NCBI GenBank assembly: GCA_031286585.1
Contig: JAITUC010000049.1
Coordinates: 62,001-126,000, forward strand
Origin: Delftia acidovorans
GTDB taxonomy: Bacteria; Pseudomonadota; Gammaproteobacteria; Burkholderiales; Burkholderiaceae_C
DNA: 64,000 nt
Direction of reading: 5' to 3'
Shown: one piece after another, positions 24,296 to 31,625 of the stretch
Layout of the letters: every line of letters starts with the position of its first letter
Position numbering within the stretch: the first letter of the stretch is position 1
Translations under genes and position numbers: made by a program
Notes under the pieces: model-generated
What the model saw: the letters and a program-made list of their open reading frames with translations, nothing else
What the model was told of the DNA's origin: nothing
Database searches by the model: none

Positions 24296-25714
24296 TTATT
24301 TTTTGGCAAGTGGCGCACTGTCCGTGTCTTCCCACTCAAGACTCACCAGCAAGCCCCTTGCCCCGGAACCGTGCGCCAGGGTGAGCTTTCCCTTGTGTCT
24401 CTCTGCAATGATTCTTGCAATCGCAAGGCCCAGGCCGGAGCCCGAACCTGCAGTGGGTGATTGGCGGCCCCGTGTATAGCGGCGGCCCAGCAGAACCAGC
24501 TCGTCCTCCGGCAGCCCTGGTCCATCGTCTTCGACGGCCAGAATCCATCCGGTATCCGAACGCCGGCCCGTGATGGTTACCACGCTGCCACAAGGACAGT
24601 ATTCAAGTGCATTCGATGCCAGATTCAGCACGGCCTCCTGAAGCAGCAATTCATCGCCCGTTGCAAAGACTTCCTCTTCCACATTCACGCCCAGGTCGAT
24701 GGAGCGCTGCCGTGCCTGGGGCAGCAGGGAGACTGCAATGCGCCGGACCAGCTCGCCCAGGTCGAAGGTCCGGAGATTCACCTCGGCCGACTCGCTCCTG
24801 CCCAGGGCCAGCAATTGCTGGGTCGTACGGGTCACGCCTGTCAGTTCAGTGTCCAAAGCGCCCAATGCATCATGGATTTGCGCGACATCATTGATCCGTT
24901 GCGCATAATCCATCTGTATGCGCAGCGTGGTCAGATGTGTGCGCAGTTGATGAGATGCGTAATCCAGAAATTCATGCTTGGAGGAAACAACGGCCTTCGT
25001 CACTTCAATCTGGCGATTGACCGCCATGACCAATGGCCGCAAGTCCGATGGAAGCTCCTGCGTGCTGATCGGCGCAATATCATCGGCCCCGCGTTCCCGT
25101 ACCTCTTTGGCCAGGCGGGTCACCGGCCTGAGCGCCGCGGCAACTGCAAGCGCCGTGGCGATCATCATGGACAGGAACACGAAACCATCACGAACAAGGG
25201 TCCGCTGAAAGAACTTGTCAATGAATTGCTGGCGCGATTGCTTGCTTTCAGCCACTTGCACCGTGACCGTATCGGCGGAGCTGCCGGCAGGCTTTGCCGA
25301 CAGATCTCTCATCAGCGCGGCCACTCTGACAGGTTCGCCAAAGTAGAAGCCGTCGTAGAAAATGGGATTCTTTGACAGCGTAGTCGGCGGCGGCGGCATA
25401 TCGGCGCTTCCCAATTCCACCAGATTGTCCGAAGTGGCAACCCGAAAATACACCTGGCCGCTCGCCGTGAGCTCGAAAAGGTCGAATATGGAATAGGGGA
25501 GTTCAACCGAAAGTCCCCCTGAAGCGGTCGAGATGTTTGAATCTATCGAGCGAAGTGCACCCAGCAGCGATCTGTCATAGGCAGCGTTGGCCGAATCGAT
25601 GGCATCCTGCCGCGTCAGATAAAGCTCCACGGATGTCACGGCGCCAAGAATAGGCACCAGAACCAAACCCAGTCTCTGCCATAAAGTCAGCTTAGAAAGA
25701 AGGCTTGGGAGCAT
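24296..25714 (-). CDS. tctE: TctE-like sensor histidine kinase
   Basis: A 472-residue membrane kinase. The first membrane helix (about residues 8-28) and a second (about 170-190) flank a periplasmic sensor of about 140 residues. The H-box is ASHQLRTHLT, with phospho-acceptor H255. The usual Pro after RT is replaced by His (H260). The ATPase part has NALEYCPC (N-box), EDDGPGLP (G1) and GSGSGLGLAIARIIAERH (G2). Kinases of this type are controlled by citrate-like acids. It overlaps the upstream response-regulator gene by 23 bases and precedes tctC. Confidence 0.88.
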   Translation of the reverse strand: MLPSLLSKLTLWQRLGLVLVPILGAVTSVELYLTRQDAIDSANAAYDRSLLGALRSIDSNISTASGGLSVELPYSIFDLFELTASGQVYFRVATSDNLVELGSADMPPPPTTLSKNPIFYDGFYFGEPVRVAALMRDLSAKPAGSSADTVTVQVAESKQSRQQFIDKFFQRTLVRDGFVFLSMMIATALAVAAALRPVTRLAKEVRERGADDIAPISTQELPSDLRPLVMAVNRQIEVTKAVVSSKHEFLDYASHQLRTHLTTLRIQMDYAQRINDVAQIHDALGALDTELTGVTRTTQQLLALGRSESAEVNLRTFDLGELVRRIAVSLLPQARQRSIDLGVNVEEEVFATGDELLLQEAVLNLASNALEYCPCGSVVTITGRRSDTGWILAVEDDGPGLPEDELVLLGRRYTRGRQSPTAGSGSGLGLAIARIIAERHKGKLTLAHGSGARGLLVSLEWEDTDSAPLAKK

Positions 25715-26375
25715 CTATTTCCAAGGCGTAGCCAAGTCCTCTCAACGTGACGACGCTGACGCCACTGCCTTCCAGCTTTTTGCGCAATCTGTGAATGAAA
25801 ACCTCGGCCGCCTCCAGATGGACATCAGACTCTTCGGGGAAGACGCGCTCGATGATCTGCTTTTTTGTGAACGGCTCACCAGAGCGCTGGATAAGCACAC
25901 GAAGTACCGAATACTCGCGTTTCGAAAGCGGGACAGGCGCGCCATGCAGCATGAATTGCTTGGTGACACCGTCCAGGACCAGCGGGCCGCAGGCGAGCCT
26001 CGGGTGATCGCTCCCCCTGGCGCGGCGCACCAGCGCGTGCAGTCTTGCTTCAAGTTCGGCCAGGGCAAAGGGTTTGGCCAGGAAGTCGTCTGCGCCCGCG
26101 TTGAGCGCACGGACACGCTCGTCAACCGAGTCACGGGCCGTCAGAATCAGCGCGGGCAGGCGCTGGTCCCGCGCCCGCAGCCTCTCCAGAACGACATCAC
26201 CGCTGAGGTCCGGCAGGCCCAGATCAAGAACGGCAGCGTCGTAGTCCTCGGTGGCCAGCCGTCGATCGGCAAGCTTGCCGTTGTCCACCCATTCCACCTG
26301 AATTCCCACTTGGGTCAACGCCCTGGACAGCCATGTGCCAAGGGCGTGCTCATCTTCGGCAAGCAGGATTCGCAT
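25692..26375 (-). CDS. tctD: TctD-like OmpR-family response regulator
   Basis: The 227-residue regulator has a receiver domain (1-118) with the acidic pocket AEDE (residues 6-9), phosphorylatable D51 in AAVLDLGLPD and the conserved Lys of LAKPF. The C-terminal winged helix of OmpR/PhoB type (about 128-220) includes PLSKREYSVLRVLI and HRLRKKLEGSGVSVVTLRGLGY. It is paired with the sensor kinase gene that overlaps its end. I expect it to activate the flanking solute-binding genes. Candidate binding repeats lie upstream of the Bug gene at 27557-27573 and neighbouring positions. Confidence 0.9.
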   Translation of the reverse strand: MRILLAEDEHALGTWLSRALTQVGIQVEWVDNGKLADRRLATEDYDAAVLDLGLPDLSGDVVLERLRARDQRLPALILTARDSVDERVRALNAGADDFLAKPFALAELEARLHALVRRARGSDHPRLACGPLVLDGVTKQFMLHGAPVPLSKREYSVLRVLIQRSGEPFTKKQIIERVFPEESDVHLEAAEVFIHRLRKKLEGSGVSVVTLRGLGYALEIDAPKPSF

Positions 26376-26411
26376 CGGGAAAAACAGGGTTTCTGACGGC
26401 CTACGGGCACA

Positions 26412-27419
26412 TCAGTCGGCTTTGATCTGCGCCTTGGCAATGACTTGCTTCCAGCGCGCCTGCTCGCGGGCGATGAACTCGGCAAACTGTGCCGGGGTAT
26501 CGCCAATGACTTCGGCGGCGTCTGCATGCAGACGTTCGACCGAGGACGGAGCCCGGACTGCCTTGCTGGTCTCGGCAGCCAGCAGGTCTATCTCACTGGA
26601 GGAAAAATTGGCCGGCGCGAGCATGCCATACCACTGCGTCATCTCGAACCCGGGGAAACCCTGTTCCGCGACGGTCGGCACGTCAGGAAGTTGGGGAATG
26701 CGCTTGCTTGAACCCGTGGCGATGCAACGCAGCTTGCCGGATTTGATGAACGGGATCACGGCAGCGGCCCCGATCGCAGAGGCGCCCACGCGGCCGGACA
26801 GCAGGTCCGTCATCATCGGGCCGGTACCCCGGTACGGGACGTGCAGCATCGAGAACCCGGAAGTCAGCTTCAGGTATTCAAACGCCAGATGACCCGCACT
26901 TCCATTGCCGGCAGAGCCGTAGCTGAGGCTTTCCGGATTCGCCTTGGCATATTCAATCAGTTCCTTGATGTTTTTCGCCGGAACTTTGGGATTGACTACA
27001 TAAAGACTCGGTACTTTGGCCAGCAAACTGATTGGCTTGAAGTCCTTTTCCACGCTGTAGGGGAGCTTTGCAAAAATATAAGGGTTCACGGCCAGGGTGC
27101 CGATATGGCCGAGAATGACCGTGTGGTGATCCTCGGCGCGGGCGACTTCAGACATCGCAATATTGCCCGCTGCGCCAGGCTTGTTGTCCACGTAGACACT
27201 CTGGCCTATCGTCTTCGTCATTTCGGCTGCCGTGGAGCGTGCAACTATTTCAGAACTGCCGCCGGGGGCAAACGGCACAACAAATCGTATTGATTTATTC
27301 GGCCATTTCTGGGCAAAGACAGGAGTGGAAATATGGGACAGGCCAACCGCACCGGCCAGTCCAAGCAGCTTGCGGCGATCAATAGGGTTGAACAGGGAGG
27401 AGGGCAGGTCTTCTTGCAT
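26412..27419 (-). CDS. Bug family (TctC superfamily) solute-binding protein
   Basis: This 335-residue periplasmic binding protein has an N-terminal basic region, a hydrophobic helix and a cleavage-like site at FAQK (about residue 36). The typical Bug motif WPNKSIRFVVPFAPGGSSE follows directly. These proteins bind carboxylates, amino acids or nicotinate; the ligand here is unknown. The gene sits 36 bases upstream of tctD on the same strand and heads the operon Bug-tctD-tctE-tctC. It is divergent from the MBL lipoprotein gene across about 300 bases rich in repeats. The full length matches the family. Confidence 0.9.
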   Translation of the reverse strand: MQEDLPSSLFNPIDRRKLLGLAGAVGLSHISTPVFAQKWPNKSIRFVVPFAPGGSSEIVARSTAAEMTKTIGQSVYVDNKPGAAGNIAMSEVARAEDHHTVILGHIGTLAVNPYIFAKLPYSVEKDFKPISLLAKVPSLYVVNPKVPAKNIKELIEYAKANPESLSYGSAGNGSAGHLAFEYLKLTSGFSMLHVPYRGTGPMMTDLLSGRVGASAIGAAAVIPFIKSGKLRCIATGSSKRIPQLPDVPTVAEQGFPGFEMTQWYGMLAPANFSSSEIDLLAAETSKAVRAPSSVERLHADAAEVIGDTPAQFAEFIAREQARWKQVIAKAQIKAD

Positions 27420-27716
27420 TGCAGACTTCCGAATGATTATGTCGAATGGAAGATGCTACACAAGTCAAACTTTCAGATGGCTGTCAATTTTCAGTGTTGG
27501 TCTTCATGAATCATGGGTAAAAACCCTAGGAAAGTCTATCTTTTAGCATATCCCAGCTTTCAAAGTGCTTTCAAATTTAAAATACCTTGCGCTCAGTGCT
27601 TACACCTAATTCCAGTGAATGACAGCCACTTGAAAGTTTCGCGGAAATAAATTTGCAATGCACAACGCCGTGGGCGTGAAGTGTCTTGTCAACGATTGAT
27701 CATCAGGAGGTAAACA
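27420..27716. promoter_or_regulatory. divergent control region with OmpR-type direct repeats and a long inverted repeat
   Basis: About 300 bases of AT-rich DNA lie between the Bug gene and the MBL gene, with no ORF. Two CTTTCA elements begin at 27557 and 27568, an 11-base period that fits binding by an OmpR-family dimer. A 20-base element at 27467-27486 (AAACTTTCA, two bases, TGGCTGTCA) is repeated in inverted orientation at about 27620-27639 with two central mismatches. CTTTCA occurs in all of these. I infer TctD sites. An AGGAGG precedes the MBL start. Confidence 0.55.
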
Positions 27717-28814
27717 ATGAAAAAAACCGCAATGACCGGACTGATTGCCATGGGAATTTCGGCTGTGGCTGTAACCGCATGCGGAGGCGGAGGGGAGGGC
27801 GCATCCCGACCCACGGAAATACGCACGACCTGGTTCGGCATCAGCAACTTTCATTATCAAATCGGTTCCACCGGCATCATTCTGGATGGGGAGGTGGTGA
27901 ACACCGGCAGCGCGCCATCGCCATCCGCAGTCACCAAGGTGCTTGGCGCGCTTCGCAAGCGTGGCACGGTGGACTATTTTCTGGTGGGTCATGAGCATGG
28001 TGACCATGCCTTGCAGATTCCAGAGTATGCAAGGCAAACCGGCAAGCCCATATATGCCCCGGCAGCCGTGTGCCAAAAGGTCGTTGCCTATGGCAATCCC
28101 GCGGCGCAGTGCACGACGTTGAAAGGCGGCGAGGTGATTGCGCTCAACGAAAATACGACGGTTCGCGTGGTGCGCTGGCTGCACAGCATCGACTGCGGCG
28201 AAATCGGCGCGGGAACGGCGGGAGTGGAAACGTTTGGATTTCTGATCACCACGAAGACGCCGGACAAGGTTCTTTCCATCTATGCATCGGACAGTGGTGC
28301 GGGCGGACAGGAATTGTTCTATCCGCGCATCGTCAACAAGGGCCTTCCCGATCAGGTGGTCTACGGATCGCCATTCGACAATCTTTCTGCCGCCGTGAAA
28401 GATGCCGGAATATCCAACATCGACCTGTGGCAAGGCGGCCCCGAGTCGAATGTCGTGGAACAGGCCCGCGTCATCATTCCAGCCTTCAAGGTGAAGTATT
28501 TCCAGCCGCATCATCTCGGAACCCGGGCAACCAAGGTGGATGGAAACTCCGTGGGCTTCAGCCTCGAATACGGACTGCATTTTCCCTATCTCGAAACCGA
28601 AGTACCCCGCCTGACGGATTATCTGAAGTCCGCGAATGCGGTTGCCTACAACCCCGTGAACTATTTCGATGCATGGTCTCTTTCCAAGGACGGCTTCAAG
28701 CCACAGGACAACGCCGACGTGAAGGCCGTGTATGGACTGCCTGCCACCGGTCCCGGCCCTGGAAAGCAAGGTCCGAACCCCCGTGCTGGCCAATTGGAGT
28801 GCACTGGCGCGTAG
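27717..28814 (+). CDS. secreted MBL-fold metallohydrolase (lipoprotein)
   Basis: A 365-residue metallo-beta-lactamase-fold protein. The signal peptide ends in VTAC (lipobox) near residue 22, so it is probably anchored in the envelope. The zinc ligand motif is HEHGDH (about residues 91-96), followed by a candidate His in WLHSID, an Asp in SDSGAGG, and a His in FQPHHLG, so the active site looks complete. AGGAGG sits just upstream of the ATG at 27717. It is divergent from the Bug-TctDE operon and shares its control region, so co-regulation with carboxylate uptake is likely. Substrate unknown; lactone or ester hydrolysis is possible. Confidence 0.82.
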   Translation: MKKTAMTGLIAMGISAVAVTACGGGGEGASRPTEIRTTWFGISNFHYQIGSTGIILDGEVVNTGSAPSPSAVTKVLGALRKRGTVDYFLVGHEHGDHALQIPEYARQTGKPIYAPAAVCQKVVAYGNPAAQCTTLKGGEVIALNENTTVRVVRWLHSIDCGEIGAGTAGVETFGFLITTKTPDKVLSIYASDSGAGGQELFYPRIVNKGLPDQVVYGSPFDNLSAAVKDAGISNIDLWQGGPESNVVEQARVIIPAFKVKYFQPHHLGTRATKVDGNSVGFSLEYGLHFPYLETEVPRLTDYLKSANAVAYNPVNYFDAWSLSKDGFKPQDNADVKAVYGLPATGPGPGKQGPNPRAGQLECTGA

Positions 28815-29077
28815 GATTTTTTGGCTTCTGTGGGTGCGGATCTCAGAGGCGTACGGCCCAGCCGGAGCTTCTGTTTGGTTCGATACGATGTATATTATGT
28901 TAAATCGCAACCACAGATCACGGCCTGAAATCCAAGGCAAGCCACTCCTCCAACGCCTTGCCTGCTTCGTTTTCACCCGTTCAAGACGGATGCAAGAAGC
29001 GGGATGCAGGCGCTGCGGCGGCGCCCTAGACTGCGGCCATCGTCCACAGCGCCCACATTGCACCAACCGCGCCCGCC

Positions 29078-29809
29078 ATGCACAACCTCCGTCTTTTCGA
29101 CAACGAAGCTTGCGAATCCGCCCCGCCTTGCCACTGGACGCGGATGGAGCACCAGCTTGACGAGCAAGGCTGCGCGTGCCTGCCCGGCCTGCTGGATGCG
29201 CAGCAGTGCCGCGACCTGGCTGCTCTCTATGCAAGGGAAGACGGCTTTCGCTCCCGCATCGTCATGGCCCGCCACGGTTTCGGGCGCGGCGAGTACCGAT
29301 ATTTCGACTATCCCTTGCCACCGTTGCTGCAGCGCCTGCGCGAGCACCTCTATCTGCGCCTGGCGCCGGTGGCCAATCTCTGGAACCAGCGCATGGGGCT
29401 GGAGGTGCGCTATCCGGACCGGCTGCAGGACTTCCTGGCGCGCTGCCACGCTCATGGCCAGTTGCGGCCCACGCCGCTCATCCTTCAATACGGTGCGGGC
29501 GACTACAACTGCCTGCACCAGGATGTCTATGGAGAGCATGTGTTTCCGCTGCAGGTGGTGCTGCTGCTGTCGCGACCGGGGCTGGACTTCACGGGTGGCG
29601 AGTTCGTCATCACCCAGGCCGACGGCGACCGGCAACAGGCCGATGTGATGGCACTGGACCAGGGCGATGCGCTGGTCCTGGCAGTGCGCCACCGGCCCGT
29701 GCCCGGGCGGCGCACCGGCTACCGCCGCGTGGCCATGCGCCATGGGGTCAGCCGCATCCACAGCGGCCATCGCCATACCGTGGGGCTGATCTTTCATGAC
29801 GCACTTTGA
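29078..29809 (+). CDS. 2-oxoglutarate/Fe(II)-dependent oxygenase (COG3826-type)
   Basis: A 243-residue enzyme of the 2-oxoglutarate/Fe(II) oxygenase superfamily. The iron triad is complete: H147 and D149 in LHQDVYGEH and a distal His (H228) in RIHSGHRH, with R232 suited to binding 2-oxoglutarate. The strand VVLLLSRPGLDFTGGEF is typical of the family near the DNA-repair oxygenases. It is the first of three co-directional genes: this one, alkB at four to twelve bases, then a close relative. The role is unknown; the alkB neighbour suggests repair or modification of nucleic acid or protein. The 263 bases upstream contain no clear gene. Confidence 0.8.
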   Translation: MHNLRLFDNEACESAPPCHWTRMEHQLDEQGCACLPGLLDAQQCRDLAALYAREDGFRSRIVMARHGFGRGEYRYFDYPLPPLLQRLREHLYLRLAPVANLWNQRMGLEVRYPDRLQDFLARCHAHGQLRPTPLILQYGAGDYNCLHQDVYGEHVFPLQVVLLLSRPGLDFTGGEFVITQADGDRQQADVMALDQGDALVLAVRHRPVPGRRTGYRRVAMRHGVSRIHSGHRHTVGLIFHDAL

Positions 29810-29821
29810 TGGATGGCCGGC

Positions 29822-30472
29822 ATGAGCACGCTGGATCTTTTCGCCGATGAACATCCCGCCGGGGCCGAATCCATAGGTCCGCAATCCGTGGTGTTGCGCG
29901 GCCATGCCCTGCCCCATGCCGTGCAGTTGCTGGAGGCAGTCGAAGGCATTGCGGCGCGGGCGCCGCTGCGGCATCTGGTCACGCCGGGCGGCTTCACCAT
30001 GTCGGTGGCCATGACCAACTGCGGCGCGCTGGGCTGGACCAGCGACAGGCGCGGCTATCGCTACAGCGCCATCGACCCTCTCAGCGGCCAGCCCTGGCCC
30101 GCCATGCCGGCCGTGTTTGTCCGGCTGGCGGGCGAGGCGGCCGCTGCGGCGGGGTTCGATGGCTTTGTGCCAGATGCCTGCCTCATCAACCAGTATCTGC
30201 CCGGCACCCGGCTTTCCCTGCACCAGGACCGCGACGAGCGCGACCTGGGCGCGCCCATTGTCTCGGTCTCCCTGGGCATGCCGGCCACTTTTCTGTTTGG
30301 AGGACTGGCGCGCGCGGACAGGACGGCCAGGGTGCCGCTGCAGCATGGCGACGTGGTGGTCTGGGGCGGCGTGGATCGGCTGCGCCACCACGGCGTGTTG
30401 CCGCTCAAGGACCACCCTCACCCGCTGCTGGGCGGGCGGCGCATCAATCTCACTTTTCGCAAGGCGGGCTGA
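29822..30472 (+). CDS. alkB: AlkB-like DNA/RNA demethylase
   Basis: The 216-residue product aligns well with AlkB, which removes methyl groups such as 1-methyladenine and 3-methylcytosine by oxidative demethylation. Starting at 29822, it begins STLDLFADE, like E. coli AlkB. The ligand motif LHQDRDE, a distal His in LRHHGVLP, and the 2-oxoglutarate-binding RRINLTFR are all present. GWTSDRRGYRYSAIDP is the substrate-contact region. An alternative ATG lies nine bases upstream. The gene is tightly packed between two other 2-oxoglutarate oxygenase genes and probably shares a transcript with them. I see no ada gene here. Confidence 0.9.
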   Translation: MSTLDLFADEHPAGAESIGPQSVVLRGHALPHAVQLLEAVEGIAARAPLRHLVTPGGFTMSVAMTNCGALGWTSDRRGYRYSAIDPLSGQPWPAMPAVFVRLAGEAAAAAGFDGFVPDACLINQYLPGTRLSLHQDRDERDLGAPIVSVSLGMPATFLFGGLARADRTARVPLQHGDVVVWGGVDRLRHHGVLPLKDHPHPLLGGRRINLTFRKAG

Positions 30473-31138
30473 ATGGTTGGACGGTCTGAAATGGATAGGC
30501 TGAACAGCCAGGATCGCTTCGCCCGCCTGGATTGGGCGCGGATTGCCGCTGAGCTCGATGCCGAAGGCCATGCCCTGCTGCCACAACTGCTGACTGCGGA
30601 TGAAAGCCGCGCCTTGGCCCGCGAGGCGGTCGCCGCGCCTGGCCTGCCGTCCTCCGTGCAGGCATGGCGCCCGTTGCTGTACGGGCACCTGCTGGCCCTG
30701 GCCAACCGCTGGCGCGAACACCTGGGCATGCAGCCTGAGTTGCCAGGCTGCTTCGAGGATTTCATGCGTACGGGCCGGCAAGTCGGCCAGACCCAGCCAC
30801 AGCCACATCTGCTGCGCGTGCCGGAAGCGGGCCATGTCCCGCTGCGTTCATACAGCGAGGGTGCGGCGGTCTTTCCGCTGCAGCTGGTGCTGCTGCTGTC
30901 CCGGCCGGGCCAGGATTTCGAGGGCGGCGAATTCGTGATGACCGAGCAGCGCCCGCGCATGCAATCGCGCCCCATGGTGCTGCCCCTGGGCCTGGGGGAT
31001 GCGGTCGTCATCGCCACGGGGCCGCGCCCGGTGCGCGGTGCGGCGGGCTTTTACCGCGTCCACCTGCGGCATGCCATCAGCCGCGTCCACCGTGGCGAGT
31101 GGCTGGGCCTGGAGCTGCTTTTGCACGACGCGCCCTAG
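30473..31138 (+). CDS. 2OG-oxygenase-fold protein lacking iron-binding motif (probable pseudoenzyme)
   Basis: The 221-residue product is clearly related to the oxygenase at 29078: VFPLQLVLLLSRPGQDFEGGEFVMT and the tail ISRVHRGEW...LLLHDAP align. However, the Fe-binding HQD of the relative is replaced by R125-S126-Y127, and the Arg that contacts 2-oxoglutarate corresponds to Trp. The fold appears intact, so the protein may be a regulatory or structural partner of its active homologue, not a degenerate gene (no stop or frameshift). The start could also be the ATG at 30491. It abuts alkB directly (TGA then ATG). It may be the last gene of the transcript; a B12 riboswitch promoter follows. Confidence 0.72.
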   Translation: MVGRSEMDRLNSQDRFARLDWARIAAELDAEGHALLPQLLTADESRALAREAVAAPGLPSSVQAWRPLLYGHLLALANRWREHLGMQPELPGCFEDFMRTGRQVGQTQPQPHLLRVPEAGHVPLRSYSEGAAVFPLQLVLLLSRPGQDFEGGEFVMTEQRPRMQSRPMVLPLGLGDAVVIATGPRPVRGAAGFYRVHLRHAISRVHRGEWLGLELLLHDAP

Positions 31139-31169
31139 CGTCCCAAGGCTTTCCGAATAGACCGCTGGC

Positions 31170-31175
31170 TATAAT
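31170..31175 (+). promoter_or_regulatory. putative -10 box of the cobalamin uptake operon
   Basis: A perfect TATAAT begins at 31170, about 15 bases before the apparent 5-prime end of the riboswitch, which is where a sigma-70 -10 element should lie. The -35 sequence around 31147 is weak. This is inferred from sequence only. Confidence 0.45.
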
Positions 31176-31182
31176 GCCGCGC

Positions 31183-31390
31183 CTGCAAAGGCATCCGTGC
31201 AACAGGTGTCCGCATGCCAGCCATGGGGATGAAACGGGAACAAGGTGACTGCCGGCAAGTGCTTTTTGCGCTGCCGGCACAGGCCTTGGCTGCCCCCGCA
31301 ACGGTAAACAAGTCAAGGCGCTCCATGCCTGTCCCGCCAGTCTCCGCAACCCTGCGGAGGGGCGATGGCAGGCTGTCACTGGTTCATGGC
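31183..31390 (+). ncRNA. cobalamin (B12) riboswitch
   Basis: The stretch has the conserved cobalamin aptamer elements in order: GATGAAACGGGAA at about 31228, AAGGTGACTGCCGG, CCCCCGCAACGGTAAAC at about 31296, and a downstream TCACTG (about 31376). These match the consensus of AdoCbl-type riboswitches. The element precedes a TonB receptor, BtuF-like, BtuC-like and BtuD-like genes, which is the expected regulon. When B12 is abundant, the folded RNA should block expression. Base pairing of the outer stem was not computed. Confidence 0.9.
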
Positions 31391-31625
31391 GTGGTCTGCA
31401 ACATGCAGCTTTCCGCGGGTGGATTGGGAAGACGGGGCGCTGGGCGGAAGGCATGTCCTTGCGCCGCTTGTGAGCCCGGAGACCGGCCTGCTGCGTTTCG
31501 CGCCTGCTGTGCAGGCGTTTTCTTGACTGTCTGCGGGGTGCGGATGGCAACGTCCTGCGCCCTTCCTCCCACGCTGGCTGGAGAGGCGGCAGTGCCTTGC
31601 TTTCGCATCAGACGGTCGAAGACCG
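31391..31625 (+). other. leader between riboswitch and receptor gene
   Basis: About 235 bases with no convincing ORF. Short GC-rich complementary stretches (TTTCCGC and GCGGAAG around 31410-31450) could form an attenuator helix, but I cannot show this. Confidence 0.35.

Noticed and set aside
28973-30835. 620-residue frame opposite the 2OG oxygenase genes
   Set aside because: Overlaps three confident genes and has no recognisable domain.
31391-31625. small open frames in the riboswitch leader
   Set aside because: No ribosome-binding site or homology; the stretch is more likely leader RNA.
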